Source: Photorhabdus noenieputensis
Lineage (GTDB): Bacteria > Pseudomonadota > Gammaproteobacteria > Enterobacterales > Enterobacteriaceae
Assembly: GCF_018448935.1 (NCBI RefSeq)
Contig: NZ_RCWC01000030.1
Coordinates: forward strand, 1-64,000
Direction: 5' to 3'
DNA: 64,000 nt
Shown here piece after piece: positions 1 to 6,679 of this stretch. Each line of letters opens with the position of its first letter. The first letter of the stretch is position 1. The translations under genes and the position numbers were made by a program. The notes under the pieces were generated by a model. That model did no database searches, was not told the DNA's origin, and saw nothing but the letters and a program-made list of their open reading frames with translations.

Positions 1-233
1 TTGATAATGCCTGATTTTGACCAACGGTTAAATCGGTTATAAACCGTTTTCCAGGGACCGTAGCGTTCAGGCAAATCGCGCCACGGCGCACCTGAACATA
101 ACACCCAGAACATCCCATTCATCACACGGCGGTGTTCAACATGTGGACGTCCTGCCTGCCCTGAACGTACAGGGGGCAAACAAGATTCTATCAATATCCA
201 AGCATCATCAGAAATGTCGTAACGTGCCACCAT
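1..233 (-). CDS. IS5-family transposase, N-terminal part (runs off the window)
   Basis: The minus-strand frame starts at ATG 231-233 and stays open to base 1. It encodes about 77 residues beginning MVARYDISDDAW, with the motif GRPHVEHRRVMNGMFWVL followed by GAPWRDLP. This is the N-terminal signature of IS5-group (DUF4096-type) transposases, which cut and paste the element. The catalytic DDE part would lie to the left of the window, so intactness cannot be judged. Confidence 0.75.
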   Translation of the reverse strand, partial: MVARYDISDDAWILIESCLPPVRSGQAGRPHVEHRRVMNGMFWVLCSGAPWRDLPERYGPWKTVYNRFNRWSKSGII

Positions 234-297
234 TTTGTTCCTGCATCGAAATCAATCAGATAATAATACTATTAATTGATATTAAGGGACACAGCCT
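1..297 (-). mobile_element. End of an IS5-type insertion sequence
   Basis: The segment holds the 5' part of a transposase gene read leftward, then about 60 non-coding bases ending near the CTAG at 296-299. Just inside that point the minus strand reads GGCTGTGTCCCTTAAT, which looks like a terminal inverted repeat. The bases after the junction (CTAGGAT followed by a T run, then the start of the pretoxin segment) match the terminator-plus-pretoxin sequence at 1147-1175. This suggests the element inserted into the CTAG of such a terminator. The other end lies outside the window. Confidence 0.65.
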
Positions 298-483
298 AGG
301 ATTTTTTTAACTTTTGAACAATCATATGACCCGCTGCCAGCTTGGGAAAAAGATGCACTAATAGCCAAAGAGGCCGTAGAATCTGCCGGTATTGGTGGTG
401 CTATCGGCAGCAAAGCTTCGGTTGCTTCGATTGTTGGGAAGAATAAACAGCCTTATCAGCCGAATAAGGGTGCAGTTGGTAAT

Positions 484-756
484 ATGAATGAATTCCTGAA
501 ACAACCGGGTTTTGGGAACCAAATTAAAGGAAATACTCAAAAAACTAGTAAAATGTATGATGGGCAGAGTGTTTATGCTGCAAAAAGTGACATTGATAAA
601 TATATCAAAAAAGGCGATCAAATTTACTTAGATGGTGATCATAAGAATCATCTTGAAATTTTTGATAAAAGAGGAAATTTTAGAGTTGTGCTTAACTTGG
701 ATGGTTCCATTAATGATGCTAAAACTAAAGCTGCGGAGGGGAGGAAATTAAAATGA
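484..756 (+). CDS. Orphan toxin module 1, colicin E3-like C-terminal domain (candidate RNase)
   Basis: The annotated start is ATG 484, but the frame is open back to 286 through the pretoxin segment. No good ribosome-binding site precedes 484, so this may be a displaced tip rather than an independently translated gene. The 90 residues are homologous to the modules ending at 2803 and 3686. The core KKGDQIYLDG-x-HKNHLEIFD with a basic, Gly-rich tail resembles the colicin E3/pyocin cytotoxic fold (Asp50, His53, His56 and Glu58 as possible active-site residues). The D-to-E spacing is one residue longer than in colicin E3, so the 16S rRNase assignment is tentative. The next gene overlaps it by ATGA. 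Confidence 0.6.
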   Translation: MNEFLKQPGFGNQIKGNTQKTSKMYDGQSVYAAKSDIDKYIKKGDQIYLDGDHKNHLEIFDKRGNFRVVLNLDGSINDAKTKAAEGRKLK

Positions 757-1097
757 TGAAAACTCTAAACAAACTTAGCTATTGTATTAATTTACTCTTA
801 CTTAGGAAAAATATCCAAGCTGAGTTAAATCTGAATTTAGATATTACCGAAAAATACAAGGAATATATTTATGATTTTGAACAAGCAGTGATGTTACTTA
901 ACAGAACTATTGAAGAGAATGATCAAATAGCTATTCAATGTGCTCTGACAAGAGTTCGGATTACATCATTGAATCTGTCTAATCTATATGCAGATATTAT
1001 CGACGATGTTGTATCAATAAACAGTCAGGGCTTGTGGCCTGAGATTCCAGAAGATTACAAAATACCTGATCATTACAATTATCTATCTGAAAAATAA
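753..1097 (+). CDS. Putative immunity protein for module 1
   Basis: This 114-residue, largely helical protein starts at ATG 753, overlapping the toxin stop by 4 bases, with a purine-rich site (GGAGGGGAGG) inside the toxin end. It is a divergent relative of the genes at 2796, 3679 and 4187. It shares their C-terminal signature PEIPEDYKIPDHYNY and the central pattern of paired helices (ALTRVRITSLNLSNLYADI). Position directly after a toxin tip and the small size indicate immunity. No named family was recognised. Two hairpins follow at 1105-1154. Confidence 0.6.
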   Translation: MMKTLNKLSYCINLLLLRKNIQAELNLNLDITEKYKEYIYDFEQAVMLLNRTIEENDQIAIQCALTRVRITSLNLSNLYADIIDDVVSINSQGLWPEIPEDYKIPDHYNYLSEK

Positions 1098-1104
1098 ATC
1101 ATAA

Positions 1105-1122
1105 CCCCAGCCACTGCTGGGG
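1105..1122 (+). terminator. Hairpin after module 1
   Basis: CCCCAG (1105-1110) pairs with CTGGGG (1117-1122) across a 6-base loop. There is no T run directly after it, but the strong terminator at 1130-1160 follows within 8 bases. Similar Pro-stop hairpins close the other cassettes. Confidence 0.5.
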
Positions 1123-1129
1123 TCTGAAA

Positions 1130-1160
1130 GATCCTAGCATTTAATGCTAGGATCTTTTTT
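1130..1160 (+). terminator. Rho-independent terminator of module 1
   Basis: A near-perfect stem GATCCTAGCAT/ATGCTAGGATC is followed directly by six T residues (1155-1160). It ends the first toxin/immunity unit. It also contains the CTAG that appears to be the target type used by the insertion sequence at the left edge of the window. Confidence 0.85.
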
Positions 1161-1668
1161 AACGTTTGAACAATCATATGGCCCGCTGCCAGCTTGGGGA
1201 AAAGGTGCACTGATAGCCAAAGAGACAGTAGAATCTGTCGGTATTGGTGGTGCTATCGGCAGCAAAGCTTCGGTTGCTTCGATTGTTGGAGGAAATAAAT
1301 CAACTAACATAGAGAAAGGAAGTAATGTACGTATTAATAGTGAATCATCTGTAAGACCAAATAATCAGGTAACTATTCCTAAGTCACGAGTTGGACATAT
1401 TTTCCGCAAAGCGGAAGGACACATTGCTGACACTCCTGAAAATAGAAAATTAATATTGGATGCTGCAAATGATAAAACGGCTATTTTAGGTGGTGATCGT
1501 TATGGTAACAGTTGGTCTGCACGCACATTGCCGGATGGAACTCAAGCTTGGGTTCAAACTCGTGGGGATACAGTAATAAATGCTGGGATAAATAATCCAC
1601 CTAAATCATATGACCCTCAAACAGGACTATCTTCACTAAAGCCAAGAGGTAGTAAAAATGGACAATAA
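1144..1668 (+). CDS. Orphan toxin module 2, candidate polymorphic-toxin nuclease tip
   Basis: The 174-residue frame opens inside the preceding terminator, so its ATG at 1144 has no ribosome-binding site and it is probably a displaced tip. Residues 1-50 are the pretoxin segment. After a low-complexity linker (about 50-80), the toxin domain runs from RVGHIFRKAEGHIADTPENR through DRYGNSWSARTLPDGTQAWVQ to the C-terminus. A GHI-F-x2-AEGH start with a YGNxWxAxTLPDGxQxW core is typical of small RNase-like polymorphic toxin tips, possibly of the BECR fold; this is inference. The His residues of the first motif are plausible catalytic residues. The following gene overlaps it by 11 bases. Confidence 0.6.
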   Translation: MLGSFLTFEQSYGPLPAWGKGALIAKETVESVGIGGAIGSKASVASIVGGNKSTNIEKGSNVRINSESSVRPNNQVTIPKSRVGHIFRKAEGHIADTPENRKLILDAANDKTAILGGDRYGNSWSARTLPDGTQAWVQTRGDTVINAGINNPPKSYDPQTGLSSLKPRGSKNGQ

Positions 1669-1858
1669 GATGATTACAATAGAACAAGCTTACAAAGCTA
1701 TGTTTTATTTTTTGGAGCATGAATACGAATTAACGAAGTCAGATGATATCGGTTGTTTATTGGGATCAATGGATTGGACGATCTGGGATGATTCAATTGG
1801 CCCAGCAGACCCAGCTATGTGGGAAGATTGGCTAGCCGCAGTTAAACGGACTTTATAA
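1658..1858 (+). CDS. Putative immunity protein for module 2
   Basis: This is a very acidic 66-residue protein (ITIEQAYKAMFYFLEHEYEL, then SDDIGCLLGSMDW and ADPAMWEDWLAAV). Small acidic proteins of this pattern regularly follow polymorphic-toxin tips. It starts at ATG 1658 inside the toxin 3' end with an AGAGGT site upstream; a second in-frame ATG at 1670 is possible. Its acidity fits binding to a basic nuclease tip. A hairpin terminator follows. Confidence 0.65.
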   Translation: MDNKMITIEQAYKAMFYFLEHEYELTKSDDIGCLLGSMDWTIWDDSIGPADPAMWEDWLAAVKRTL

Positions 1859-1868
1859 TAGATTAGAT

Positions 1869-1900
1869 CCCGACCAGATAGTCGGGCTCTTTCCCTTCTT
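1869..1900 (+). terminator. Terminator of module 2
   Basis: CCCGAC (1869-1874) and GTCGGG (1881-1886) form a stem followed by a pyrimidine/T-rich run. It lies 10 bases after the immunity stop codon. Confidence 0.75.
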
Positions 1901-1913
1901 TGAATCCAGTTGT

Positions 1914-2140
1914 TTTGCAGTCATTACGATTGCGGTGGCTACAGTGATAGAGGGAAACGGAATAAAGGTTACCGCCAGCACTGCCGCTACCATCGGTTCC
2001 GTGACTTATGGCGCGACAGCTTTAGCCTAAGTCGGAAAGAGGATAACGTCAAATGGATATAAGGTTTCCAATGGTTCTGAAAATGTAATTGCTAAAAGTA
2101 GGTTTAGCTCATCCAATAATTCAGTCGCGCATCAATCTGA
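1914..2140 (+). pseudogene. Degraded toxin-protein fragment between modules 2 and 3
   Basis: The stretch holds no intact gene. From 1914 to 2030 one frame reads FAVITIAVATVIEGNG, continues Ala/Thr-rich and stops. This composition resembles interior parts of hemagglutinin or CdiA-type proteins. A second short piece follows and reaches a stop just before 2141, where the frame of module 3 opens. It is most simply read as decay of an older module; no family match was possible. Confidence 0.4.
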
Positions 2141-2179
2141 AACAAATACAACAAACTGAGCGCTACACAACGGGCAGAA

Positions 2180-2803
2180 ATGTTGTCTCACTGTGCCGGG
2201 AACGGTGGGTTATGCACACTGACCTATCAGGCTGAAATGGAAGGTGGGATAAAAACAGCGGATGCCATCAGTGGTCTGAGATGGATATTTGGCCTATCAG
2301 AAGAAGATTCCCATCGTATCAGTCAGTTTGTGACAACAGAAAACCAGAACGATTTAGGGCTGTTATATAACTCATTGCCAGCTTGGGAAAAAGGTGCACT
2401 AATAGCCAAAGAGGCCGTAGAATCTGCCGGTATTGGTGGTGCTATCGGCGGTAAAGCTTCGGTTGCTTCAATTGTTGGGAAGAATAAACAACCTTATCAA
2501 CCGAATCAGGGTGCAGTTGGTAATATGGGAGAATTCTTTACTCAGCCAGGGTTTGGGAATCAGATTAAAAACGGCACACTTAAAACCAGCAAGCGATATC
2601 AAGGGCAGAGTATTTATCAAGCTAAAACCAAAATGGGTGACAATATTAGTAAAGGTGACCAAATATATTTAGATGGGTCACACAAGAATCATTTAGAAGT
2701 ATTTGATAGTAAAGATAAGTTCAAGTTCGTTCTTAACTTGGATGGTACTATAAACGATGATAAAACTCGTGCAGGAAAGGGAAGGAGGTTGAAAGTTGAC
2801 TAG
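2180..2803 (+). CDS. Orphan toxin module 3: pretoxin region plus colicin E3-like domain
   Basis: This is the longest module (207 residues from ATG 2180; frame open from 2141). Residues 1-65 carry a CdiA-type pretoxin region (HCAGNGGLCTLTYQAEMEGG, then a helical part). They are followed by the repeated LPAWEKGALIAKEAVESAG segment and a toxin domain starting near GNMGEFFTQPGFG. The C-terminal core SKGDQIYLDGSHKNHLEVFD plus a basic tail matches modules 1 and 4. The probable activity is ribosomal RNA cleavage by analogy with colicin E3, but the motif spacing differs and this is not established. The immunity gene starts 8 bases before its stop. Confidence 0.65.
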   Translation: MLSHCAGNGGLCTLTYQAEMEGGIKTADAISGLRWIFGLSEEDSHRISQFVTTENQNDLGLLYNSLPAWEKGALIAKEAVESAGIGGAIGGKASVASIVGKNKQPYQPNQGAVGNMGEFFTQPGFGNQIKNGTLKTSKRYQGQSIYQAKTKMGDNISKGDQIYLDGSHKNHLEVFDSKDKFKFVLNLDGTINDDKTRAGKGRRLKVD

Positions 2804-3173
2804 AATCAGTTCATTGAACGAATTAAAAGAAGCGTTAGTTAGACTGGCTCGATTCTGTAATATTCCCCAACATGAATTATATGATGAAGGAAATATAGAT
2901 TACACACTCAATCTGGATGAGGAACTGAATCTCAGTCTCAACCGATTATTGGATGATTTTTCTTTATTACAAAAAGCACTTTATCAGGAAGATATGATTG
3001 CTGTTCAAGCTGCTTTAAATCGAGCACGAGCTAACTCAATGGATCTAAGCAATTTTTTCGGGAATATATGTGAGGATATAGAAATGATCGGCTGGACAGA
3101 ACAATATGATTGGCCGAAAATCCCCGAAGACTACAAAATCCCAGACCATTATAATTATCCTGAAAAAAAGTAA
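2796..3173 (+). CDS. Putative immunity protein for module 3 (TTG start)
   Basis: It encodes 125 residues from TTG 2796. The start is fixed by an AAGGAGG site at 2783-2789 and by homology with the gene starting at TTG 3679. The protein is helical and acidic (LARFCNIPQHELYDE, LNLDEELNLSLNRLLDDFSLL). It ends in the shared tail WPKIPEDYKIPDHYNYPEKK. Translation is coupled to the toxin through an 8-base overlap. The last roughly 100 bases and the downstream terminator are nearly identical to those at 3958-4155, implying recombination between cassettes. Confidence 0.65.
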   Translation: MTRISSLNELKEALVRLARFCNIPQHELYDEGNIDYTLNLDEELNLSLNRLLDDFSLLQKALYQEDMIAVQAALNRARANSMDLSNFFGNICEDIEMIGWTEQYDWPKIPEDYKIPDHYNYPEKK

Positions 3174-3182
3174 TAACAACCA

Positions 3183-3203
3183 CCCCCAGCTAAAAAGCGG
3201 GGG
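3183..3203 (+). terminator. Terminator of module 3
   Basis: Five C residues (3183-3187) pair with five G residues (3199-3203) across AGCTAAAAAGC, 10 bases after the immunity stop. T residues after the stem are few, so termination strength is uncertain. Confidence 0.6.
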
Positions 3204-3407
3204 TTCAACTTATCAACAAGGGTACTGATTTTTAGTTTGTACTTTGCTCCAATAAGAATTTGCCTTTATGTTAGAACCATCCAAATTTTTCCTCCAAAGA
3301 GACTCTCTTAAGTAACTGATGGTGCTATCGGCGGTAAAGCTTCGGTTGCTTCGATTGTTGGGAAAAATAAACAGCCTTATCAGCCTAATAAAGGTGCAGT
3401 TGGTAAT

Positions 3408-3686
3408 ATGGGAGAGTTTTTTAAACAACCGGGGTTTGGGGGGCAGATTAAAGACGGCACACTTAAAACCAGTAAGCGGTATCAGGGACAAAGTATTTAT
3501 CAAGCTCAGGGTAAACTGGGTGATATAATCAAGAAAGGCGATCAACTGTATTTGGACGGATCGCATAAAAACCACCTTGAGCTTTTTGATAGTAAAAATA
3601 ATTTCAAAGCAGCCCTTAATTTAGATGGTTCAGTAAATGTGGATAAAACTAAAGCTGGTCAAGGGAGGAAACTTAAAATTGACTGA
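3408..3686 (+). CDS. Orphan toxin module 4, colicin E3-like domain
   Basis: The annotated ATG is 3408, corresponding to MGEFFKQPGFG; the frame is open upstream through a truncated pretoxin segment from about 3318. The 92 residues closely match module 3 (KKGDQLYLDGSHKNHLELFD, then LNLDGSVN and a basic KAGQGRKLKID tail). Because the pretoxin segment is cut short, the module cannot be a complete tip and probably serves as recombination stock or is expressed only after tip exchange. The immunity gene overlaps its 3' end by 8 bases. Confidence 0.6.
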   Translation: MGEFFKQPGFGGQIKDGTLKTSKRYQGQSIYQAQGKLGDIIKKGDQLYLDGSHKNHLELFDSKNNFKAALNLDGSVNVDKTKAGQGRKLKID

Positions 3687-4056
3687 AATAAACAAGTTAA
3701 ATGACATAAAAACGATTTTAGTCGAGCTAGCAGCAACCTGCAATATTTCAAAAAATGAGCTTGATAATAATGGCAGCCTTGATTATTCGTTAAATCTGGA
3801 TGATGAACTGCAAGATGAGCTCAAAAAATTGATATCCATGTTTGCGGTATTGAAAAAAGCCCTTGACCAAAATGATATGGTTGCAGTTCAGACAGCATTA
3901 GTGATGGCTAGGATATATGCAATGAATTTACGTAATTTTTTTGATGGAATCTTTGAAGATATAGAAATGATCGGCTGGACAGAACGATATGATTGGCCGA
4001 AAATCCCCGAAGACTACAAAATCCCAGACCATTATAATTATCCTGAAAAAAAGTAA
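3679..4056 (+). CDS. Putative immunity protein for module 4 (TTG start)
   Basis: It starts at TTG 3679, with GGGAGG at 3663-3668, giving LTEINKLNDIKTILVELAAT. A longer frame from ATG 3637 exists but lies inside the toxin sequence and lacks homology to the sister genes. The 125-residue product aligns with the 2796 gene over its whole length, with the same C-terminal PKIPEDYKIPDHYNYPEKK tail, but diverges in the central helices. That pattern fits specificity for a particular toxin variant. Confidence 0.6.
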   Translation: MTEINKLNDIKTILVELAATCNISKNELDNNGSLDYSLNLDDELQDELKKLISMFAVLKKALDQNDMVAVQTALVMARIYAMNLRNFFDGIFEDIEMIGWTERYDWPKIPEDYKIPDHYNYPEKK

Positions 4057-4065
4057 TAACAACCA

Positions 4066-4086
4066 CCCCCAGCTAAAAAGCGGGGG
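4066..4086 (+). terminator. Terminator of module 4
   Basis: This is the same CCCCC/GGGGG stem as at 3183-3203, within the 197-bp repeated block. Confidence 0.6.
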
Positions 4087-4186
4087 TTCAACTTATCAAC
4101 AAGGGTACTGATTCTTAGTTTGTACTTTGCTCCAATAAGAGTTTGCCTCTATGTTAAAGCCAAGCCGCACAAGGGAGAAAACTTAA

Positions 4187-4564
4187 ATGATCAATCAAGA
4201 TAATCTAAACTCCATTAAAGAAGTAATAATGCTATTTGCTAAAAAGGAACATATCCCAGTTCAAAAACTTCATGACTATTGGAAAAGTGACTATAAAAAC
4301 GACTGGGATATGAGTTTTACAAAAGATGTAGCTCTCCTGAATCGGGAGATATCTTTGTTAAAACAAGCATTAGAAAAAAATGATAAGGTTACACAAATTG
4401 CGGCTTTAGTTGTTGCACGAGGAATAGCTTTAGGAATTATGAATCAATTTGAAAATCTATTCGAAGATATAGAAAACATGGCTTGGTCAGATGAGTTTAA
4501 ATGGCCGAAAATCCCCGAAGACTACAAGATCCCAGACCATTATAATTATCCTGAAAAAAAGTAA
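4187..4564 (+). CDS. Orphan immunity protein, toxin partner eroded
   Basis: It encodes 125 residues from ATG 4187, preceded by GGGAGAAAACTTAA. It belongs to the same family as 2796 and 3679 (KEVIMLFAKKEHIPVQKLHD, central ALVVARGIALGIM helix, tail WPKIPEDYKIPDHYNYPEKK). Upstream only about 20 bases resembling the last toxin codons remain (4160-4186, compare 3651-3679), joined directly to the spacer repeat. The toxin has therefore been deleted while the immunity gene was kept. It may protect against siblings that still deploy that tip. Confidence 0.65.
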   Translation: MINQDNLNSIKEVIMLFAKKEHIPVQKLHDYWKSDYKNDWDMSFTKDVALLNREISLLKQALEKNDKVTQIAALVVARGIALGIMNQFENLFEDIENMAWSDEFKWPKIPEDYKIPDHYNYPEKK

Positions 4565-4573
4565 TAACAACCA

Positions 4574-4593
4574 CCCCAGCTAAAAAGTTGGGG
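4574..4593 (+). terminator. Terminator after the orphan immunity gene
   Basis: CCCCAGC (4574-4580) pairs imperfectly with GTTGGGG (4587-4593). It is a diverged version of the other cassette terminators. Confidence 0.55.
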
Positions 4594-4876
4594 TTCAACT
4601 TATTAATAAAGTGCTGACTTTTAGTCGGTACTTTGTTCCAATAAGAATTTGCCTTTATGTTAGAACCATCCAAATTTTTCCCCCCAAAGAGACTCTCTTA
4701 AGTAACTGATGGTGCTATCGGCAGCAAAGTTTCGGTTTCCTCGATTGTTGGGAAACACAGAGGAAGCGCAATACCAGTACCGGAGCCAATAGTCGCTTCT
4801 AATGGGCTAACACCCTAAACACACTCTTGGTCAGCAAGGTAATCGACCCAATGCAGGAATTGAACCTAAGGGCTCG

Positions 4877-5089
4877 GTGGATTTATTTAGTCATTCTATT
4901 TCTTCTGCTTCTAAAGAAAAGCAAAGATATTCCATTGATTCTGAAAAAAATGTTCATTGCTTTTCTTACAGTAATGATGGTACATGGCATTGGTCTGGTA
5001 GTACTGGAGATCAAAAAAATCCATTAGACAGACAAGAAATTCCTAATGATGTAAAGAAAAATTTTGGTTTACCTGGTAAATGGAGATAG
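4877..5089 (+). CDS. Orphan toxin tip 5 (unknown activity)
   Basis: The frame is open from 4811 and has a GTG at 4877. It encodes about 70-92 residues: PNAGIEPKGSVDLFSHSISS, then NDGTWHWSGSTGD and finally PNDVKKNFGLPGKWR. The segment follows a frameshifted pretoxin remnant (4707-4800), so it cannot be made as a fusion as it stands. C-termini of the form DGTWHWSGST...LGLPxKW occur on polymorphic-toxin and Rhs tips, but the enzymatic class was not recognised. An Imm42-like gene follows, supporting a toxin identity. Confidence 0.5.
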   Translation: MDLFSHSISSASKEKQRYSIDSEKNVHCFSYSNDGTWHWSGSTGDQKNPLDRQEIPNDVKKNFGLPGKWR

Positions 5090-5094
5090 AAATT

Positions 5095-5640
5095 ATGATT
5101 TTTGGTGATCCATATCGTTTTGCGATATTAGTAGAATATATTCCCTATTGGAGTGATAGTTCATTTAAAAATGGGTTATTCCATTTTTATATTAATGGGA
5201 AAATGTTCCCTGATGAACTAACTACCGCAACATTAAATGTGGATGTTTTTTCTTTAGATGAAAAAAATGCATTAGTTTCTTTTCCTGAAAATAAAGAGCT
5301 ATTTGATAAAGAAATTAAAGAAGCATTTAACACGATGTTAGGTATGATATCTCCTAATCTGGTAGATAGTAACCTAGAAGTGCCAGAAGATTTTGAATCG
5401 TCATATATTTATAAAGCTTCAACAGAGAATATTGATGATTTTGGTAGTTCTGTATTTGCTGTATCTTACGATGATATTGTTAGAATCATCGGAGCAAAAC
5501 GACGTATCTTAAGATATGATAATAATGGTTGTGGTTATTGGGAAGATATTCCTAAACCTGATTTCTATGAAACAAAAATTTATAAAGATGAAGTTAAAGA
5601 AATAATTTCCAATATAAAAAAACATTATATATCATTGTAA
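5095..5640 (+). CDS. Immunity protein, Imm42-like
   Basis: It encodes 181 residues from ATG 5095 (GGAGAT at 5081-5086), giving MIFGDPYRFAILVEYIPYW. The start is chosen because the paralogue at 5771 begins at the same place (MIYGDPFLFSLQFDIVESW). The N-terminal GDPY/F-F-A/S pattern, a K/WKNGLF/IF-FYINGK motif and a mixed alpha/beta C-terminus match what is known of the Imm42 family, which neutralises polymorphic-toxin tips. It directly follows toxin tip 5 with a 6-base gap. A strong hairpin follows. The family name is from memory of the motif, not a search. Confidence 0.7.
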   Translation: MIFGDPYRFAILVEYIPYWSDSSFKNGLFHFYINGKMFPDELTTATLNVDVFSLDEKNALVSFPENKELFDKEIKEAFNTMLGMISPNLVDSNLEVPEDFESSYIYKASTENIDDFGSSVFAVSYDDIVRIIGAKRRILRYDNNGCGYWEDIPKPDFYETKIYKDEVKEIISNIKKHYISL

Positions 5641-5656
5641 TATAGTCTCCATATAT

Positions 5657-5684
5657 AACCCCAACTACAGTTGGGGTTATTTGG
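5657..5684 (+). terminator. Terminator of the Imm42-like gene
   Basis: AACCCCAACT and AGTTGGGGTT form a perfect 10-bp stem with a 2-base loop (5657-5678), followed by ATTTGG. Confidence 0.75.
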
Positions 5685-6000
5685 AATGGCAGCTCCGGAG
5701 ATATTAACAATGCCTTAACAAGCAAACAGGTGCCAGGTGATATTCAGAAAAATCTAGGAGTGAAACTAAAATGATTTATGGTGATCCATTTTTATTTTCT
5801 CTTCAATTTGACATTGTTGAGTCATGGAACTCTCCAGATAGCTTCTGGAAAAATGGAATATTTTCTTTCTATTTAGAAGGGAATAAATTATTTGACATTG
5901 TTGATGTTTTCGAATTAAGAACAACAATTGACTTTTACTCAAATATGAAAATAGATGAGTTGGCATGTAATGATATTCCCTTTGATCCTATTACCTTATA

Positions 6001-6054
6001 CAGAAATGCAGAAATGCAGAAATGCAGAAATGCAGAAATGCAGAAATGCAGAAA
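6001..6054 (+). repeat. Octanucleotide tandem repeat (CAGAAATG x 6.75)
   Basis: Six perfect CAGAAATG units (6001-6048) are followed by CAGAAAG. The unit length is not divisible by 3, so each gained or lost unit changes the reading frame of the immunity gene that contains it. Confidence 0.95.
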
Positions 6055-6302
6055 GTTATTTTACAGGAGAAGGAGAAGATCCTATTGATGGCTTGTTTGA
6101 TATGACCTGTACTGCAATGGGGGATAATGGCTATTATATTTACTTTATGAAAACAAGCCAAAATGATCGCCTAATTTGGAGTGTTGATGATGGGAATACA
6201 ATAAAGGAGACATTATTACCTGCTGGTACAGTTCATTCTGTAATTCAAAAAATGTCACAATGCCCATTAACTGAAATATTTACTAGTAACAAGAAAATAA
6301 CA

Positions 6303-6671
6303 ATGAAGCAAAAATTATTTGGTCAACCATATGATGAAAGTAATCCTGAGTGGATTCTGAAAGGTTATTTTGATGTGATGTACCAAAAGGGGAAAAATTA
6401 TTTTTATGATGTTATAGAAAATATTATAAAAAGACATGGTTTTTCTACAGATGGTGCCTACTGTAATTTTCCAGATATGAATAGTTTTTTTGAAGAAGAA
6501 CATTTTGAAGGGGTTGAGTTTACATGGGGCTATCCACCAGAACAAGCACCAACAATAATTGTAAGCGAAGCAACCTGTTTCAAATATGTAAAACTAGCCT
6601 GTGAGAAATATCTTCAATTACATCCAGAAGATACAGAGCAAGTAAAATCCTTACTTGTTCAACTCCCTTAA
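6303..6671 (+). CDS. CdiI-like immunity domain downstream of the broken Imm42 gene
   Basis: From ATG 6303 the frame encodes 122 residues: MKQKLFGQPYDESNPEWILK, then FDVMYQKG, YCNFPDMNSFFEEEHFEGVEF, and VSEATCFKYVKLACEKYLQLH. The acidic EEEHFEGVEF loop and LACEKYLQLHPED helix recall the CdiI immunity group linked to BECR-type RNase toxins; this is recalled similarity only. No stop separates it from the Imm42-like frame and no clear ribosome-binding site precedes 6303. It may be translated only as a fusion or by re-initiation. Loss of an intervening toxin tip would explain the fusion. Confidence 0.5.
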   Translation: MKQKLFGQPYDESNPEWILKGYFDVMYQKGKNYFYDVIENIIKRHGFSTDGAYCNFPDMNSFFEEEHFEGVEFTWGYPPEQAPTIIVSEATCFKYVKLACEKYLQLHPEDTEQVKSLLVQLP

Positions 6672-6679
6672 ATCAGAAT

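Larger units (their letters stand above)
3075..4720 (+). repeat. Immunity-tail/terminator/spacer direct repeat, three copies
   Basis: A block of about 197 bp is almost identical at 3075-3271 and 3958-4155. It comprises the last roughly 33 codons of the immunity gene, the CCCCC/GGGGG terminator and a spacer beginning with TTCAACTTATCAACAAGGG. A third, more diverged copy starts near 4500. In copies 1 and 3 the spacer continues (to about 3330 and 4720) directly into a truncated pretoxin segment through the shared CTCTCTTAAGTAACTGATGG. Confidence 0.85.
5771..6671 (+). pseudogene. Second Imm42-like gene, frame broken in an octanucleotide tract and fused to a second immunity domain
   Basis: Reading starts at ATG 5771 (AGGAG at 5756-5760) as MIYGDPFLFSLQFDIVESW, homologous to the gene at 5095. 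At 6001-6048 the unit CAGAAATG is repeated six times plus a partial copy. The frame then ends at 6088, while the homologous continuation (SYFTGEGEDPIDGLFDMTC) is in another frame that runs to 6671. With one, four or seven units the two halves join in frame (LYRNAESYFTG with one unit); six units leave it one base out. The gene is therefore off in this assembly but could be restored by slippage. The 3' half encodes a further immunity-like domain. Confidence 0.75.

Noticed and set aside
3637-3678. Upstream ATG start (3637) for the immunity gene of module 4
   Set aside because: Those codons lie inside the toxin in another frame; the TTG at 3679 has a ribosome-binding site and matches the sister gene.
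6001-6054. CRISPR-like array
   Set aside because: The 8-bp units are directly adjacent without spacers, so it is a simple tandem repeat.
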